The position numbers and the translations under genes were made by a program. From the NCBI GenBank assembly GCA_020631315.1, contig JAHDHM010000009.1, positions 12,702 through 24,450 of the forward strand: 11,749 bases of DNA, written 5' to 3'. Position 1 is the first letter of the stretch, and each line of letters opens with the position of its first letter. Below, piece by piece: positions 1 to 7,001 of the stretch. This DNA comes from Acidimicrobiales bacterium. GTDB lineage: Bacteria; Actinomycetota; Acidimicrobiia; Acidimicrobiales; Poriferisodaliceae. Below the pieces are notes generated by a model, which searched no databases, was not told the origin of the DNA, and saw only the letters and a list, made by a program, of their open reading frames with translations.

Positions 1-2288
1 GTCTCGGGCAGCAGGGTCTCGGCGACACGAGAGCCCTCGGCACTCTGCAAGGTCGCCCAGGCCAGGAACTGGCGGAGCCCACCGCCTTCGCTGTCGACGT
101 AGGCGCGTGCCTGATCCTGGACGAACCGCAACCGGCGCCACACGTCGCGTGGACGGCCGCGAGCGACGGCGAGTTCCAGCAGACGTCGTTCTCGTACGAG
201 GCGCTCGACCAGTGCACTCGGGGAGGTCCACAGACGGGCGGCGTGCAGGTCGGCCATGTGCCGCATGGCCGAGACGACGGGGTCATCGGCCGGCAGGTCA
301 GCCGGCGGCTCGTGCTGGTGGTTCCACGAACCGCCGTGCACCCGGCGATAGCGATAGAGGTCGTCGTCGCCGCAGCCGTAGACGGGGGATCGGAGTGCGG
401 TCGCGACGGACAGCTCGTCAGAGGGGTCGTCGACGGCGCGGAGCACCGCCATCAGCTCGCGGATCTCCGTGGTCGACCACACGAGCGAGCTGCTCTCGGC
501 ACGATGATCGATGCCGGCCGCCTCGAGCGCCCGTTCGAGTGCGGGGAGCGACGTTCGGGCCGGGAGGAGGACGGTGATGTCGGAGGGCCTGCAGGGGCGA
601 CTGCCGTCACCCTCCTCGACCGGCCACCCCTGGTCGAGCGCCTGCCGGATGGCCGCCGCGACGTCGGCGGCCTCGGCCTGTCGCACGTCCTCGGCTGACA
701 GGCCCGCCGGATGAGCCTCGCTGCCCAGGGCCACGACAGGCATCGGTGCTGCATCGTCTGCCGGGCGCCACGGTTCGAGCGCCTGGTACTCCGGCTGACG
801 CCCCGGCTCGTGACGGATCAGCTCGGCGAACACCCCGTTGATCCAGTCGATCACGGGCGTGACCGTGCGGAAGTTGGTCGACAGCCGGACCGGTTCGTCG
901 GCGAAGGAGCTGCGGGCCTCGAGGAACAGGGCGACGTCGGCTCGCCGGAACCGATAGATCGACTGCTTCGGGTCGCCGACGAAGAACAGACGTCCCGGCC
1001 GAGTGCGGATCTCGGACCAGGGTTGGGTTCCCGCAGCGGGGTCGTCGCTGGCGATCAGCACCGCCAGCTCGATCTGGATCGGATCGGTGTCCTGGAATTC
1101 GTCGAGGAGCAGGCGCTGGTAGCGCTGGGACAGAGCGGCCCGGACTGCTGGGCCGTGTTCGGTGCTGCGCAGCATCTGGCGGGCCAGGACGAGCAGGTCG
1201 TGGAACTCGAGACGGCCTGAGGTGCGACGCTCCTCCACGTGTTCGAGGGTGAAGTGGCGGACGGCATCGGCGAGTGCACGGATGGTCTGATCGGACAGTC
1301 GGCCGATCTCCTTGGCGGCCAGCTCGCGGGCGAGCTTGCCGGCTGCCCGAACCGACTCGACGTCGTCCCAGTTCTTGCTGCTGCCGTGGTGACCGCCCTT
1401 CGGTGGTGACCTGAGCTCGGCGACCACGTCGAGCCAGTGATCGGCCTGCTCGAGGCGCTGCCCCCAGGCCACCAGTTCGGGGATCCAGATCACGAGCTTG
1501 TCGGCCGGGTCCCGACATTCGAGGCGGCTCGCGTCGACCTCGGCGATGAGGTCCAGGATCGCCTGGACCCGGGGCCTGCCGAGTGCCGGGGCGTCGCCGA
1601 CCCGTTCCTGGACGAGGTCCCAGTTGTCACGGAACGCCGTGGCGACGTCTCTCAGGTGCTCGTCGAGTCGTACTCCGAGGGCATCTGCCAGGAGCAGCAG
1701 GTCATCGTGTTGACGGCCGTCGATGAGACCGTCGACGAAGTCACGCCAGCGCTGGTCGAACGCGACCTGGCTGCTGATCTCGTCCAGGACCTCGATGCTC
1801 GGGGGAAGCCCCGCCTCGACCGGGTGCTCGCTCAGGATGCGCTGGGCGAAGGCGTGCAACGTCGACACCGCAGCTGCGTCGACCTGGTCGAGCGCCACCC
1901 GGCACCGCTGGCCGGCGAGGTCGTCGTGCTGCGCACGATCTTCGAGCACACGACGGGTGCGGTCCCGGAGTTCGAGCGCTGCCTTGTCGGTGAAGGTGAT
2001 CGCCGCGATGTGGCGCATCTCCACACCAGAACGCACCAGCTGGACGATGCGTTCGACGAGCGCCGTGGTCTTGCCGGACCCGGCGCCCGCTTCGACGAAG
2101 AGGGTGTCGTCGAGCGCGGTCGCGATGAGGTCGCGCGCTCGCTGGTCGGTCGGCTGCGGACGAGGATCACCGGAGGGCGCAGCCGTGTCGGAGGGCGCGG
2201 CCGTGTTCTCGGGCGGTGAAGCAGCCGTCGGTGCCTCAGGCTCGTCGTCGGGTGGCGGAGCGAAGAGGTCGAGTTGTTCGGCGCTCAT
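1..2288 (-). CDS. AddA-like UvrD/Rep-family ATP-dependent helicase, 3' end outside window
   Basis: Superfamily 1A helicase, the motor subunit expected in an AddAB/RecBCD-type complex that resects double-strand breaks for RecA recombination. About 762 codons are readable from the ATG at 2288; the rest lies beyond base 1. Visible motifs in order: Gln in the Q-motif region (about 45-49), Walker A GAGSGKTT (68-75), motif Ia ITFTDKAA (97-104), motif II LLLDEFQDTDP (centred on D396-E397), motif III GDPKQSIYRF (438-447) and motif IV LSTNFRT (469-475). These are intact, so ATPase activity is expected. Residues 1-48 form a Pro/Ala/Thr/Asp-rich tail with a small internal repeat. The start overlaps the stop of the upstream nuclease gene (ATGA, 2288-2285), which implies one mRNA and translational coupling. 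A C-terminal nuclease domain, normal in AddA, cannot be judged here. A lone UvrD/PcrA helicase is less likely because of the RecB/AddA-like motif III (YRFR) and the nuclease partner. Confidence 0.93.
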   Translation of the reverse strand, partial: MSAEQLDLFAPPPDDEPEAPTAASPPENTAAPSDTAAPSGDPRPQPTDQRARDLIATALDDTLFVEAGAGSGKTTALVERIVQLVRSGVEMRHIAAITFTDKAALELRDRTRRVLEDRAQHDDLAGQRCRVALDQVDAAAVSTLHAFAQRILSEHPVEAGLPPSIEVLDEISSQVAFDQRWRDFVDGLIDGRQHDDLLLLADALGVRLDEHLRDVATAFRDNWDLVQERVGDAPALGRPRVQAILDLIAEVDASRLECRDPADKLVIWIPELVAWGQRLEQADHWLDVVAELRSPPKGGHHGSSKNWDDVESVRAAGKLARELAAKEIGRLSDQTIRALADAVRHFTLEHVEERRTSGRLEFHDLLVLARQMLRSTEHGPAVRAALSQRYQRLLLDEFQDTDPIQIELAVLIASDDPAAGTQPWSEIRTRPGRLFFVGDPKQSIYRFRRADVALFLEARSSFADEPVRLSTNFRTVTPVIDWINGVFAELIRHEPGRQPEYQALEPWRPADDAAPMPVVALGSEAHPAGLSAEDVRQAEAADVAAAIRQALDQGWPVEEGDGSRPCRPSDITVLLPARTSLPALERALEAAGIDHRAESSSLVWSTTEIRELMAVLRAVDDPSDELSVATALRSPVYGCGDDDLYRYRRVHGGSWNHQHEPPADLPADDPVVSAMRHMADLHAARLWTSPSALVERLVRERRLLELAVARGRPRDVWRRLRFVQDQARAYVDSEGGGLRQFLAWATLQSAEGSRVAETLLPE
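2171..2206 (-). repeat. 18-bp tandem duplication inside the helicase N-terminus
   Basis: Two adjacent 18-base copies (2171-2188 and 2189-2206) differ at one base. In the helicase frame they encode six-residue Ala/Pro/Ser/Thr units (NTAAPS, DTAAPS). A more diverged Pro/Ala/Thr segment lies next to them toward the start codon. The length is a multiple of three, so the frame is kept. The encoded stretch is in the presumably disordered tail before the helicase core, where copy-number change should be tolerated. Confidence 0.8.
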
Positions 2289-5200
2289 GACTCGGCGTCC
2301 TCGGACGGCGGTTCCAGCATCGACTCGGGCTCGGCCAGTGCGCGGTAGCCGAGCAGCGCAGGGTCGTCTCGAGTGCGCTCCCACTCGCGGCGACGTGCGC
2401 CCGTGCCCAGGTGGTCGGGATCGCAGTACTCGCACGACACGAAGAACTCATAGCTCGCACCGTTGGGTCGAGCCGGGAAGTGACCTGCTTCGAGCCCGTC
2501 GAGCACGATGCCGAGGATCTCGTCGAAACGTCGGAGGATCTGCTCGTCGACCTCGTAGCCGATGGAGTCGTAGCGGCCCTTGTCGGTGACGAACCAGTAG
2601 TCGGCGCGGACGCGTGTGGCCTCGTCGCCGTGCGCGCGCCGTGCAGCGAGTGCGTACACCGGCAGCTGGAGCTTGGTGCCGCGCACCAGCGGGTCGCCGT
2701 CCTTCTTGCGGATGTCCGCGTAGGCGCGTGTGCTGCCCGTCTTGTAGTCGGTGACGTCGATGCTGCCGTCGTTCGTGACGGCCACCCGGTCGGCGCTGCC
2801 GCGGAACTGGACCCGGCGTCCGTCGGGCAGTTCGTGCTCGACGGGGGCGGTGTCGCCGAGCCCGAACGACAGCTCGGCGGCGACGACACGGCCGGGGTGT
2901 TCCCGGGCGAGGTCGGCGTCGAGGATCTTCATGACGTCGTTGACGATCCGTTCGCGGTCGCGGGACCAGAACAGTGCTCTGCCGACGAGGCCGCGTGCCT
3001 CGGCATCGTCGCAGCGACGTTCGATGATGGATCGGAGGCGAGCTCGCGCCTCGTCGGACCAGGCCACTCCGGCCGCAGGCACGTCGTGGTCGGAGAGCTC
3101 GGTGTTGACGAACTCGTCGAGTGAGTCGTGGATCAGGCTGCCCTTGTCGAGCGCCGAGATCCGTCGCGCCTCGTCGGGGCGATCGAGCACCTCGATGCCG
3201 AGGACGTGTCGCATGAAGTACTGGTGCGGGCAGAACGCCCAGGACTCCAGGCGCGTCGGTGAGACCACGAGCCGTCCGACGTCGAGCGAGTCGCCGAGAT
3301 GCGACAGGTTGCCGTCGAAGCGCGTGAAGGCCCTGGAGTGTCGAGCCCGAATCAGTTCGACGCCACGGCCGAAGCCGTCGTCGCTCGACGAGAGCGGGTC
3401 GTCCCGGAGGTCCAGGTGATCTGCCGCGTCGCGTCGGGCGAGCAGGCGGCGGGTCTCGAACTCCTGGTCGGTCGCAGGGAACGCGGTGTCGCGAAGACCG
3501 GCGACGAAGCTGGCGGTCTCGCTGACACGGTCGTCCTCACGGATCACCCGGACGAGATCGTCGCTCCACACCCGTTCGCCGGTGAGCGCGCTCGCCGTGT
3601 CGAGCAGCCAGCGACTCGGCAGATGCTCGGCGCTACGACGCAGGTCACCTCGCGGGAACACGAGCGTTCGCCGCCCGCGGGCTGCCGCGAGCGCCGCCAG
3701 CAGATCTCGATGGTCGTCGTCCAAGCGACCGGCGACCGATGCGAGGGCGCCGCCGAGAGCGGACCGCTCATGGTCCGGGAGCAACGAGTCGTCACGGCGG
3801 CGAGGCGGGAACACGCCTTCGGCCATGCCGAGGACGATGACGTCCTCGAGCTCGAGACCGGACAGCTGGCCGGGTCGGCCGACGAACACGCCGTCACCGA
3901 AGGTGCCTCGACGGCCCAGCGTCGCCTCGAGTTCGACGTCGAGCGCACGCCGGAAGGTGGCCAGCGACGGTGCGGCCTCGAGGCTCTCGAGGCCCGCGAG
4001 CCGGTCCAGAGCGGCGTCGATCCGGTCGGCAGCGTCGTGTTCCGTGTCGGGCCAGCCGTCGCGTTCGTCACCGAGGAAGCGAGACAGCAGGCCTCTGGCC
4101 CAGTCGGCCTTGTCAGGCCACGACAGGGGGATGTTCGCCGGGTGGGTGGCGTCGACGAGTTCGGCGACGAAGGCGGCGAGCTCACGCGCCGTGCGGACAG
4201 TGCGGGCCGCGGAGCTCCGCCGGCGCTGACGGTCGGGCCGGTCGTCGTGCTCGTCGATCTGTTCGAGATCGGCTGCAGCGTCGTCGGCGAGACTGGCGAG
4301 CCGCGTCGCCCACTCAGAAGGACCACGGGTGATGCCGGCGCTGCGACTGAGTCGCTCCCATTCGGTGGTCGGTGTCAGTGCAGCCTCGCCGGCGTGCTGA
4401 CGCACCGGCGCCGACGAGATGACCGACATGACGTCGGTGCGTGACCAGTCGTGGTCGGCGAGGGAGAGCAGAGCGCGAAGCGTTCGACCCACGGCGCTGT
4501 GGCTCAGCTCGTCGACCGCGGCGCCGTTGTGCGGCACCCCTGCGGCGTCGAGCTGTTCGGCGACGAGCCGGGCGTACGGTTCGTCGGCGGCGTGGACGAT
4601 CGCCATCTGCTCGAGAGGAACGCCGTCGGCCGCTCGCTCCAACACGGCCCGAACAACGTGACGCACCTCGTCGTCGGCGTCGGACACGCTCAGCACGTCG
4701 GTGCCATGAGCCGGGACGATGGCAGCGTCGGGAAGGCGTACGCCGAGCTGGTCGCAGACCCGCGCTGCTGACGCATCCGCGCGTTCGTCGCCGGTCAACC
4801 CGACCACGACCACCACCTCGTTGTGCTCGGCGATGGTCCTGAGCAGGCGGGTCGCCGCGGCCGTGAGCACCTTGGGCAGGTGGACGATCACGCGGCCGCG
4901 ATGGGTGATCTGGCCCGGATCGTTCGCGACGAGTGCGGTCGCCGCCGAGAACAGGTCGAATTCGTCGTACCAGTCGTGTTCGAGCAGTGCCTCGGTCGCC
5001 CGATGGATCGCGACCACGTCGGCGGAGCGGTCCGAATGGGTGGCCAACAGGTCGAGCTGAGTCTCGTCGAGGTCCCTGAGCTCTCTATGGACTCGGAGCA
5101 GCTGACGTTCCGTGCTCGGATGTTCTGCCACGCGCCGGAACATCGTGTCGCCGCGTTGGAGGACCGTGCGGATCGCTGCGGCGACGACCGGATTCGACAC

Positions 5201-5500
5201 AGGGCGGCGCTGCTGCGCGGCCAGCGTCGGCGCGGCGATGAGCTCGGCCAGTCGGTAGCTGGTGACGAGGTCGATGCCGGCGACGCCGACCCCTGCGGTG
5301 GTGACGCTACGACGGGCGAGTGAGCGGCGAACGGAGACGCCGACGTAGTTCGACGGGACGACCACGGTCACGGGCGCGAGGGGATCGTCGGCCTTGGCCT
5401 CGGCGACGAGACGACGAAGTGTCGCCCCGGCTTGGGCGTCGAAAGGCGTGGCCGCCACCCGCAGAGTCACCGCACCGAACCTAGGCGGTGGGTGTGACAT
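2285..5500 (-). CDS. AddB-like PD-(D/E)XK nuclease subunit of a recombinational repair complex
   Basis: A 1071-residue protein related to AddB/RecC-fold subunits, partner of the overlapping helicase gene. The N-terminal half has helicase-like architecture (VTVVVPSNYVG near 43-53; DADDEVRHVVR, then an AddB-typical LSGLELEDVIVLGMAEGVFP near 540-560), but no GxxxxGKT/S P-loop appears near the N-terminus, so ATP hydrolysis by this subunit is unlikely. The C-terminal nuclease domain shows D904 (SADRV), then D918-Y919-K920 (VTDYKTG), the expected metal-binding and catalytic residues. Cysteines matching AddB iron-sulfur ligands are C757 (FCPHQYF), C1023 and C1026 (CEYC); the usual fourth Cys six residues later is Gly, with H1030 nearby. 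Start choice: ATG at 5500 gives the longest frame but has no clear Shine-Dalgarno; GTG at 5470 is an alternative, preceded by TAGGTT, which would suit leaderless transcription. AdnB of mycobacteria is less likely because it keeps a working motor. Confidence 0.9.
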   Translation of the reverse strand: MSHPPPRFGAVTLRVAATPFDAQAGATLRRLVAEAKADDPLAPVTVVVPSNYVGVSVRRSLARRSVTTAGVGVAGIDLVTSYRLAELIAAPTLAAQQRRPVSNPVVAAAIRTVLQRGDTMFRRVAEHPSTERQLLRVHRELRDLDETQLDLLATHSDRSADVVAIHRATEALLEHDWYDEFDLFSAATALVANDPGQITHRGRVIVHLPKVLTAAATRLLRTIAEHNEVVVVVGLTGDERADASAARVCDQLGVRLPDAAIVPAHGTDVLSVSDADDEVRHVVRAVLERAADGVPLEQMAIVHAADEPYARLVAEQLDAAGVPHNGAAVDELSHSAVGRTLRALLSLADHDWSRTDVMSVISSAPVRQHAGEAALTPTTEWERLSRSAGITRGPSEWATRLASLADDAAADLEQIDEHDDRPDRQRRRSSAARTVRTARELAAFVAELVDATHPANIPLSWPDKADWARGLLSRFLGDERDGWPDTEHDAADRIDAALDRLAGLESLEAAPSLATFRRALDVELEATLGRRGTFGDGVFVGRPGQLSGLELEDVIVLGMAEGVFPPRRRDDSLLPDHERSALGGALASVAGRLDDDHRDLLAALAAARGRRTLVFPRGDLRRSAEHLPSRWLLDTASALTGERVWSDDLVRVIREDDRVSETASFVAGLRDTAFPATDQEFETRRLLARRDAADHLDLRDDPLSSSDDGFGRGVELIRARHSRAFTRFDGNLSHLGDSLDVGRLVVSPTRLESWAFCPHQYFMRHVLGIEVLDRPDEARRISALDKGSLIHDSLDEFVNTELSDHDVPAAGVAWSDEARARLRSIIERRCDDAEARGLVGRALFWSRDRERIVNDVMKILDADLAREHPGRVVAAELSFGLGDTAPVEHELPDGRRVQFRGSADRVAVTNDGSIDVTDYKTGSTRAYADIRKKDGDPLVRGTKLQLPVYALAARRAHGDEATRVRADYWFVTDKGRYDSIGYEVDEQILRRFDEILGIVLDGLEAGHFPARPNGASYEFFVSCEYCDPDHLGTGARRREWERTRDDPALLGYRALAEPESMLEPPSEDAES

Positions 5501-5605
5501 GCGGGGTCGGTCGCTGACGGACGATCACACTGCCCCGACGTGTTCACCGGCGTGGATCTCGGCGGGGGCGTGCCAGACTCTTGGGCCCGTCCAGGAGGTC
5601 CCGAC
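5501..5605. promoter_or_regulatory. Divergent intergenic region between the AddAB-like operon and the dehydrogenase
   Basis: These 105 bases separate two divergently transcribed units, so they should hold both promoters. On the plus strand a strong Shine-Dalgarno AGGAGG lies at 5593-5598, seven bases before the ATG at 5606. CAGACT at 5574-5579 is one change from a TANNNT -10 box, but no convincing -35 lies 16-18 bases upstream. On the minus strand no ribosome binding site precedes the ATG at 5500. I see no operator-like palindrome. The regulatory role is inferred from gene orientation. Confidence 0.4.
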
Positions 5606-6895
5606 ATGGCTCGTTCCATCGAATCCGTCGCCGTCATCGGCTGCGGCACCATGGGTGCCGGCATCGCCGCCGCATCCGCTGCTGCGGGTTGTCGAGTGCT
5701 GATGCTCGATCTCACCGCGGAGGCCGTCGAACGTGCGATGGGCGGCGTGGACGAGGAGCACAGTCACCTGGTCGACACCGGCACCATCGCCGATGATCTG
5801 GGCAAGATCGCAGACTACGACTGGATCTGCGAGGCCATCGTCGAGGACGTCGAGGTCAAACGAGACCTCTTCACCCGTCTCGAGCCGCTCCGCAAGGAGG
5901 GGTCGGTCATCAGCTCGAACACCTCGGGCATCCCGCTACGCGACATCTCCGAGGGCATGTCCGAGCGTTTCCGTGCTGACGTGGCCATCACCCACTTCTT
6001 CAACCCGGTGCGGGTCATGAAGCTGTTCGAGCTGGTGCCGGGCGAGGACACGCAGTCCGAGGTGATCGAGGCGTTCGCCAATTTCGGCGCGGTGCAGCTC
6101 GACAAGGGTGTCGTGCACGCCAAGGACACGGTGAACTTCATCGGCAACCGGATCGGCTGCTTCTTCATGCTGTCCGGCCTGCACAAGGCCAAGCCGTTCC
6201 TCGCTGACGGCATGACCCAGGAGACCGTCGACGCCGTGCTCGGCAAGCCCGTCGGGCTTCCGCCCACCGGTCTGTACGGCCTGATCGACCTCATCGGTCT
6301 CGACGTCATGTACCTCGTCGGCAAGAACCTCGAGGTCAACCTGCCCGCCGACGACGCCGGACGGCCCTACACCGACTTCCCCGAGGTCGAGCAGGCGATG
6401 CACGACCGTGGCCAGCTCGGCCGCAAGACGGGGGGCGGCTTCTCGAAGATGACCAAGCTCGAGGACGGCTCCCGTCACAAGGAGACCTTCGACCTGGTGA
6501 GCCAGGAGTGGCGCGACGCCGTCGCCGCCGATCTCGAGGGCGTTCCGGGCGATCTCGGCGAGGTCATGTTCACCGACACGGACGCGGGCCGGCTGGCCTG
6601 GGACGTCTTCGGTGGCACGCTGCGCTACGCCGCGGACCTGGTCCCGGAGATCGCCGATGACATCGTGAACATCGACAACGCGATCCGCTGGGGCTTCAAC
6701 TGGGCACAGGGTCCGTTCGAGCTGCTCGACTCGATCGGCATCGACCGGGTGATCGCGAAGATCGAAGCCGAGGGTGCCGCCCTGCCCAAGATGCTGCAGG
6801 TCGCCAAGGACGCCGGTGTGGCCGGCTTCTACCGAGGCGAGGGCGATGCCCGCGAGTACCTGACGCTCGACGGGGAGTTCGCCCCGCTGCCGTGA
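5606..6895 (+). CDS. 3-hydroxyacyl-CoA dehydrogenase, stand-alone FadN-type N-terminal half
   Basis: A 429-residue cytoplasmic enzyme expected to oxidise L-3-hydroxyacyl-CoA to 3-ketoacyl-CoA with NAD+, in fatty-acid beta-oxidation or a related acyl-CoA pathway. The Rossmann NAD site is GCGTMG at 12-17. Active-site motifs are SSNTSG (103-108), HFFNPV with the catalytic His at 130, Glu142 (FELVPG) and Asn181 (GNRIG). A first 3HCDH C-terminal domain spans about 180-285 (LGRKTGGGF at 271-279) and a second about 325-410 (NAIRWGFNWAQGPFELLD). This layout matches the front half of FadN-type bifunctional proteins of roughly 750-800 residues, but the reading frame ends where an enoyl-CoA hydratase domain would begin, and no hydratase sequence follows in any frame. 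The start at 5606 is chosen for its AGGAGG seven bases upstream; an in-frame ATG at 5540 lacks a binding site and would add 22 unlikely residues. PaaH-type monofunctional enzymes are an alternative but normally are about 280-300 residues. Confidence 0.92.
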   Translation: MARSIESVAVIGCGTMGAGIAAASAAAGCRVLMLDLTAEAVERAMGGVDEEHSHLVDTGTIADDLGKIADYDWICEAIVEDVEVKRDLFTRLEPLRKEGSVISSNTSGIPLRDISEGMSERFRADVAITHFFNPVRVMKLFELVPGEDTQSEVIEAFANFGAVQLDKGVVHAKDTVNFIGNRIGCFFMLSGLHKAKPFLADGMTQETVDAVLGKPVGLPPTGLYGLIDLIGLDVMYLVGKNLEVNLPADDAGRPYTDFPEVEQAMHDRGQLGRKTGGGFSKMTKLEDGSRHKETFDLVSQEWRDAVAADLEGVPGDLGEVMFTDTDAGRLAWDVFGGTLRYAADLVPEIADDIVNIDNAIRWGFNWAQGPFELLDSIGIDRVIAKIEAEGAALPKMLQVAKDAGVAGFYRGEGDAREYLTLDGEFAPLP

Positions 6896-6905
6896 GGTGC
6901 GGTCC

Positions 6906-6923
6906 GATCGTCTCGTGACGATC
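6906..6923 (+). terminator. Hairpin just after the dehydrogenase stop, possible terminator
   Basis: A perfect 7-bp inverted repeat (GATCGTC at 6906-6912, GACGATC at 6917-6923) with a four-base loop starts ten bases after the TGA. No T-run follows, so it is not a classical intrinsic terminator. U-less hairpins of this kind are often proposed as terminators or mRNA 3'-end stabilisers in high-GC actinobacteria. Position supports the call; function is inferred. Confidence 0.4.
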
Positions 6924-6941
6924 CGGTGACGAACTGCACCA

Positions 6942-6997
6942 ACCCTCCATTCGCGCAGCGATCGGCCGACGAAGCCGACCGGAGCGATTCGGAGGGT
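6942..6997 (+). promoter_or_regulatory. Leader inverted repeat that can mask the Shine-Dalgarno of the secreted repeat protein
   Basis: ACCCTCC at 6942-6948 is the exact reverse complement of GGAGGGT at 6991-6997, which contains the Shine-Dalgarno (GGAGGG, 6991-6996) five bases before the ATG at 7002. Further in, TCGC (6951-6954) can pair with GCGA (6984-6987), and TCGGC (6962-6966) with GCCGA (6974-6978). Together they could form one extended stem-loop sequestering the ribosome binding site. Whether the mRNA starts upstream of 6942 is unknown. It could equally be a DNA operator or chance in GC-rich sequence. Confidence 0.45.
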
Positions 6998-7001
6998 CTC
7001 C

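Noticed and set aside
1437..4444. Several long plus-strand open frames (for example 1437-2219 and 3299-4444) over the helicase and nuclease genes
   Set aside because: Both minus-strand genes have complete family motifs over this stretch; the plus-strand translations show none.
5540..5605. Upstream ATG at 5540 as start of the dehydrogenase
   Set aside because: No Shine-Dalgarno, the extra 22 residues precede the usual Rossmann start, and the ATG at 5606 has AGGAGG at ideal spacing.
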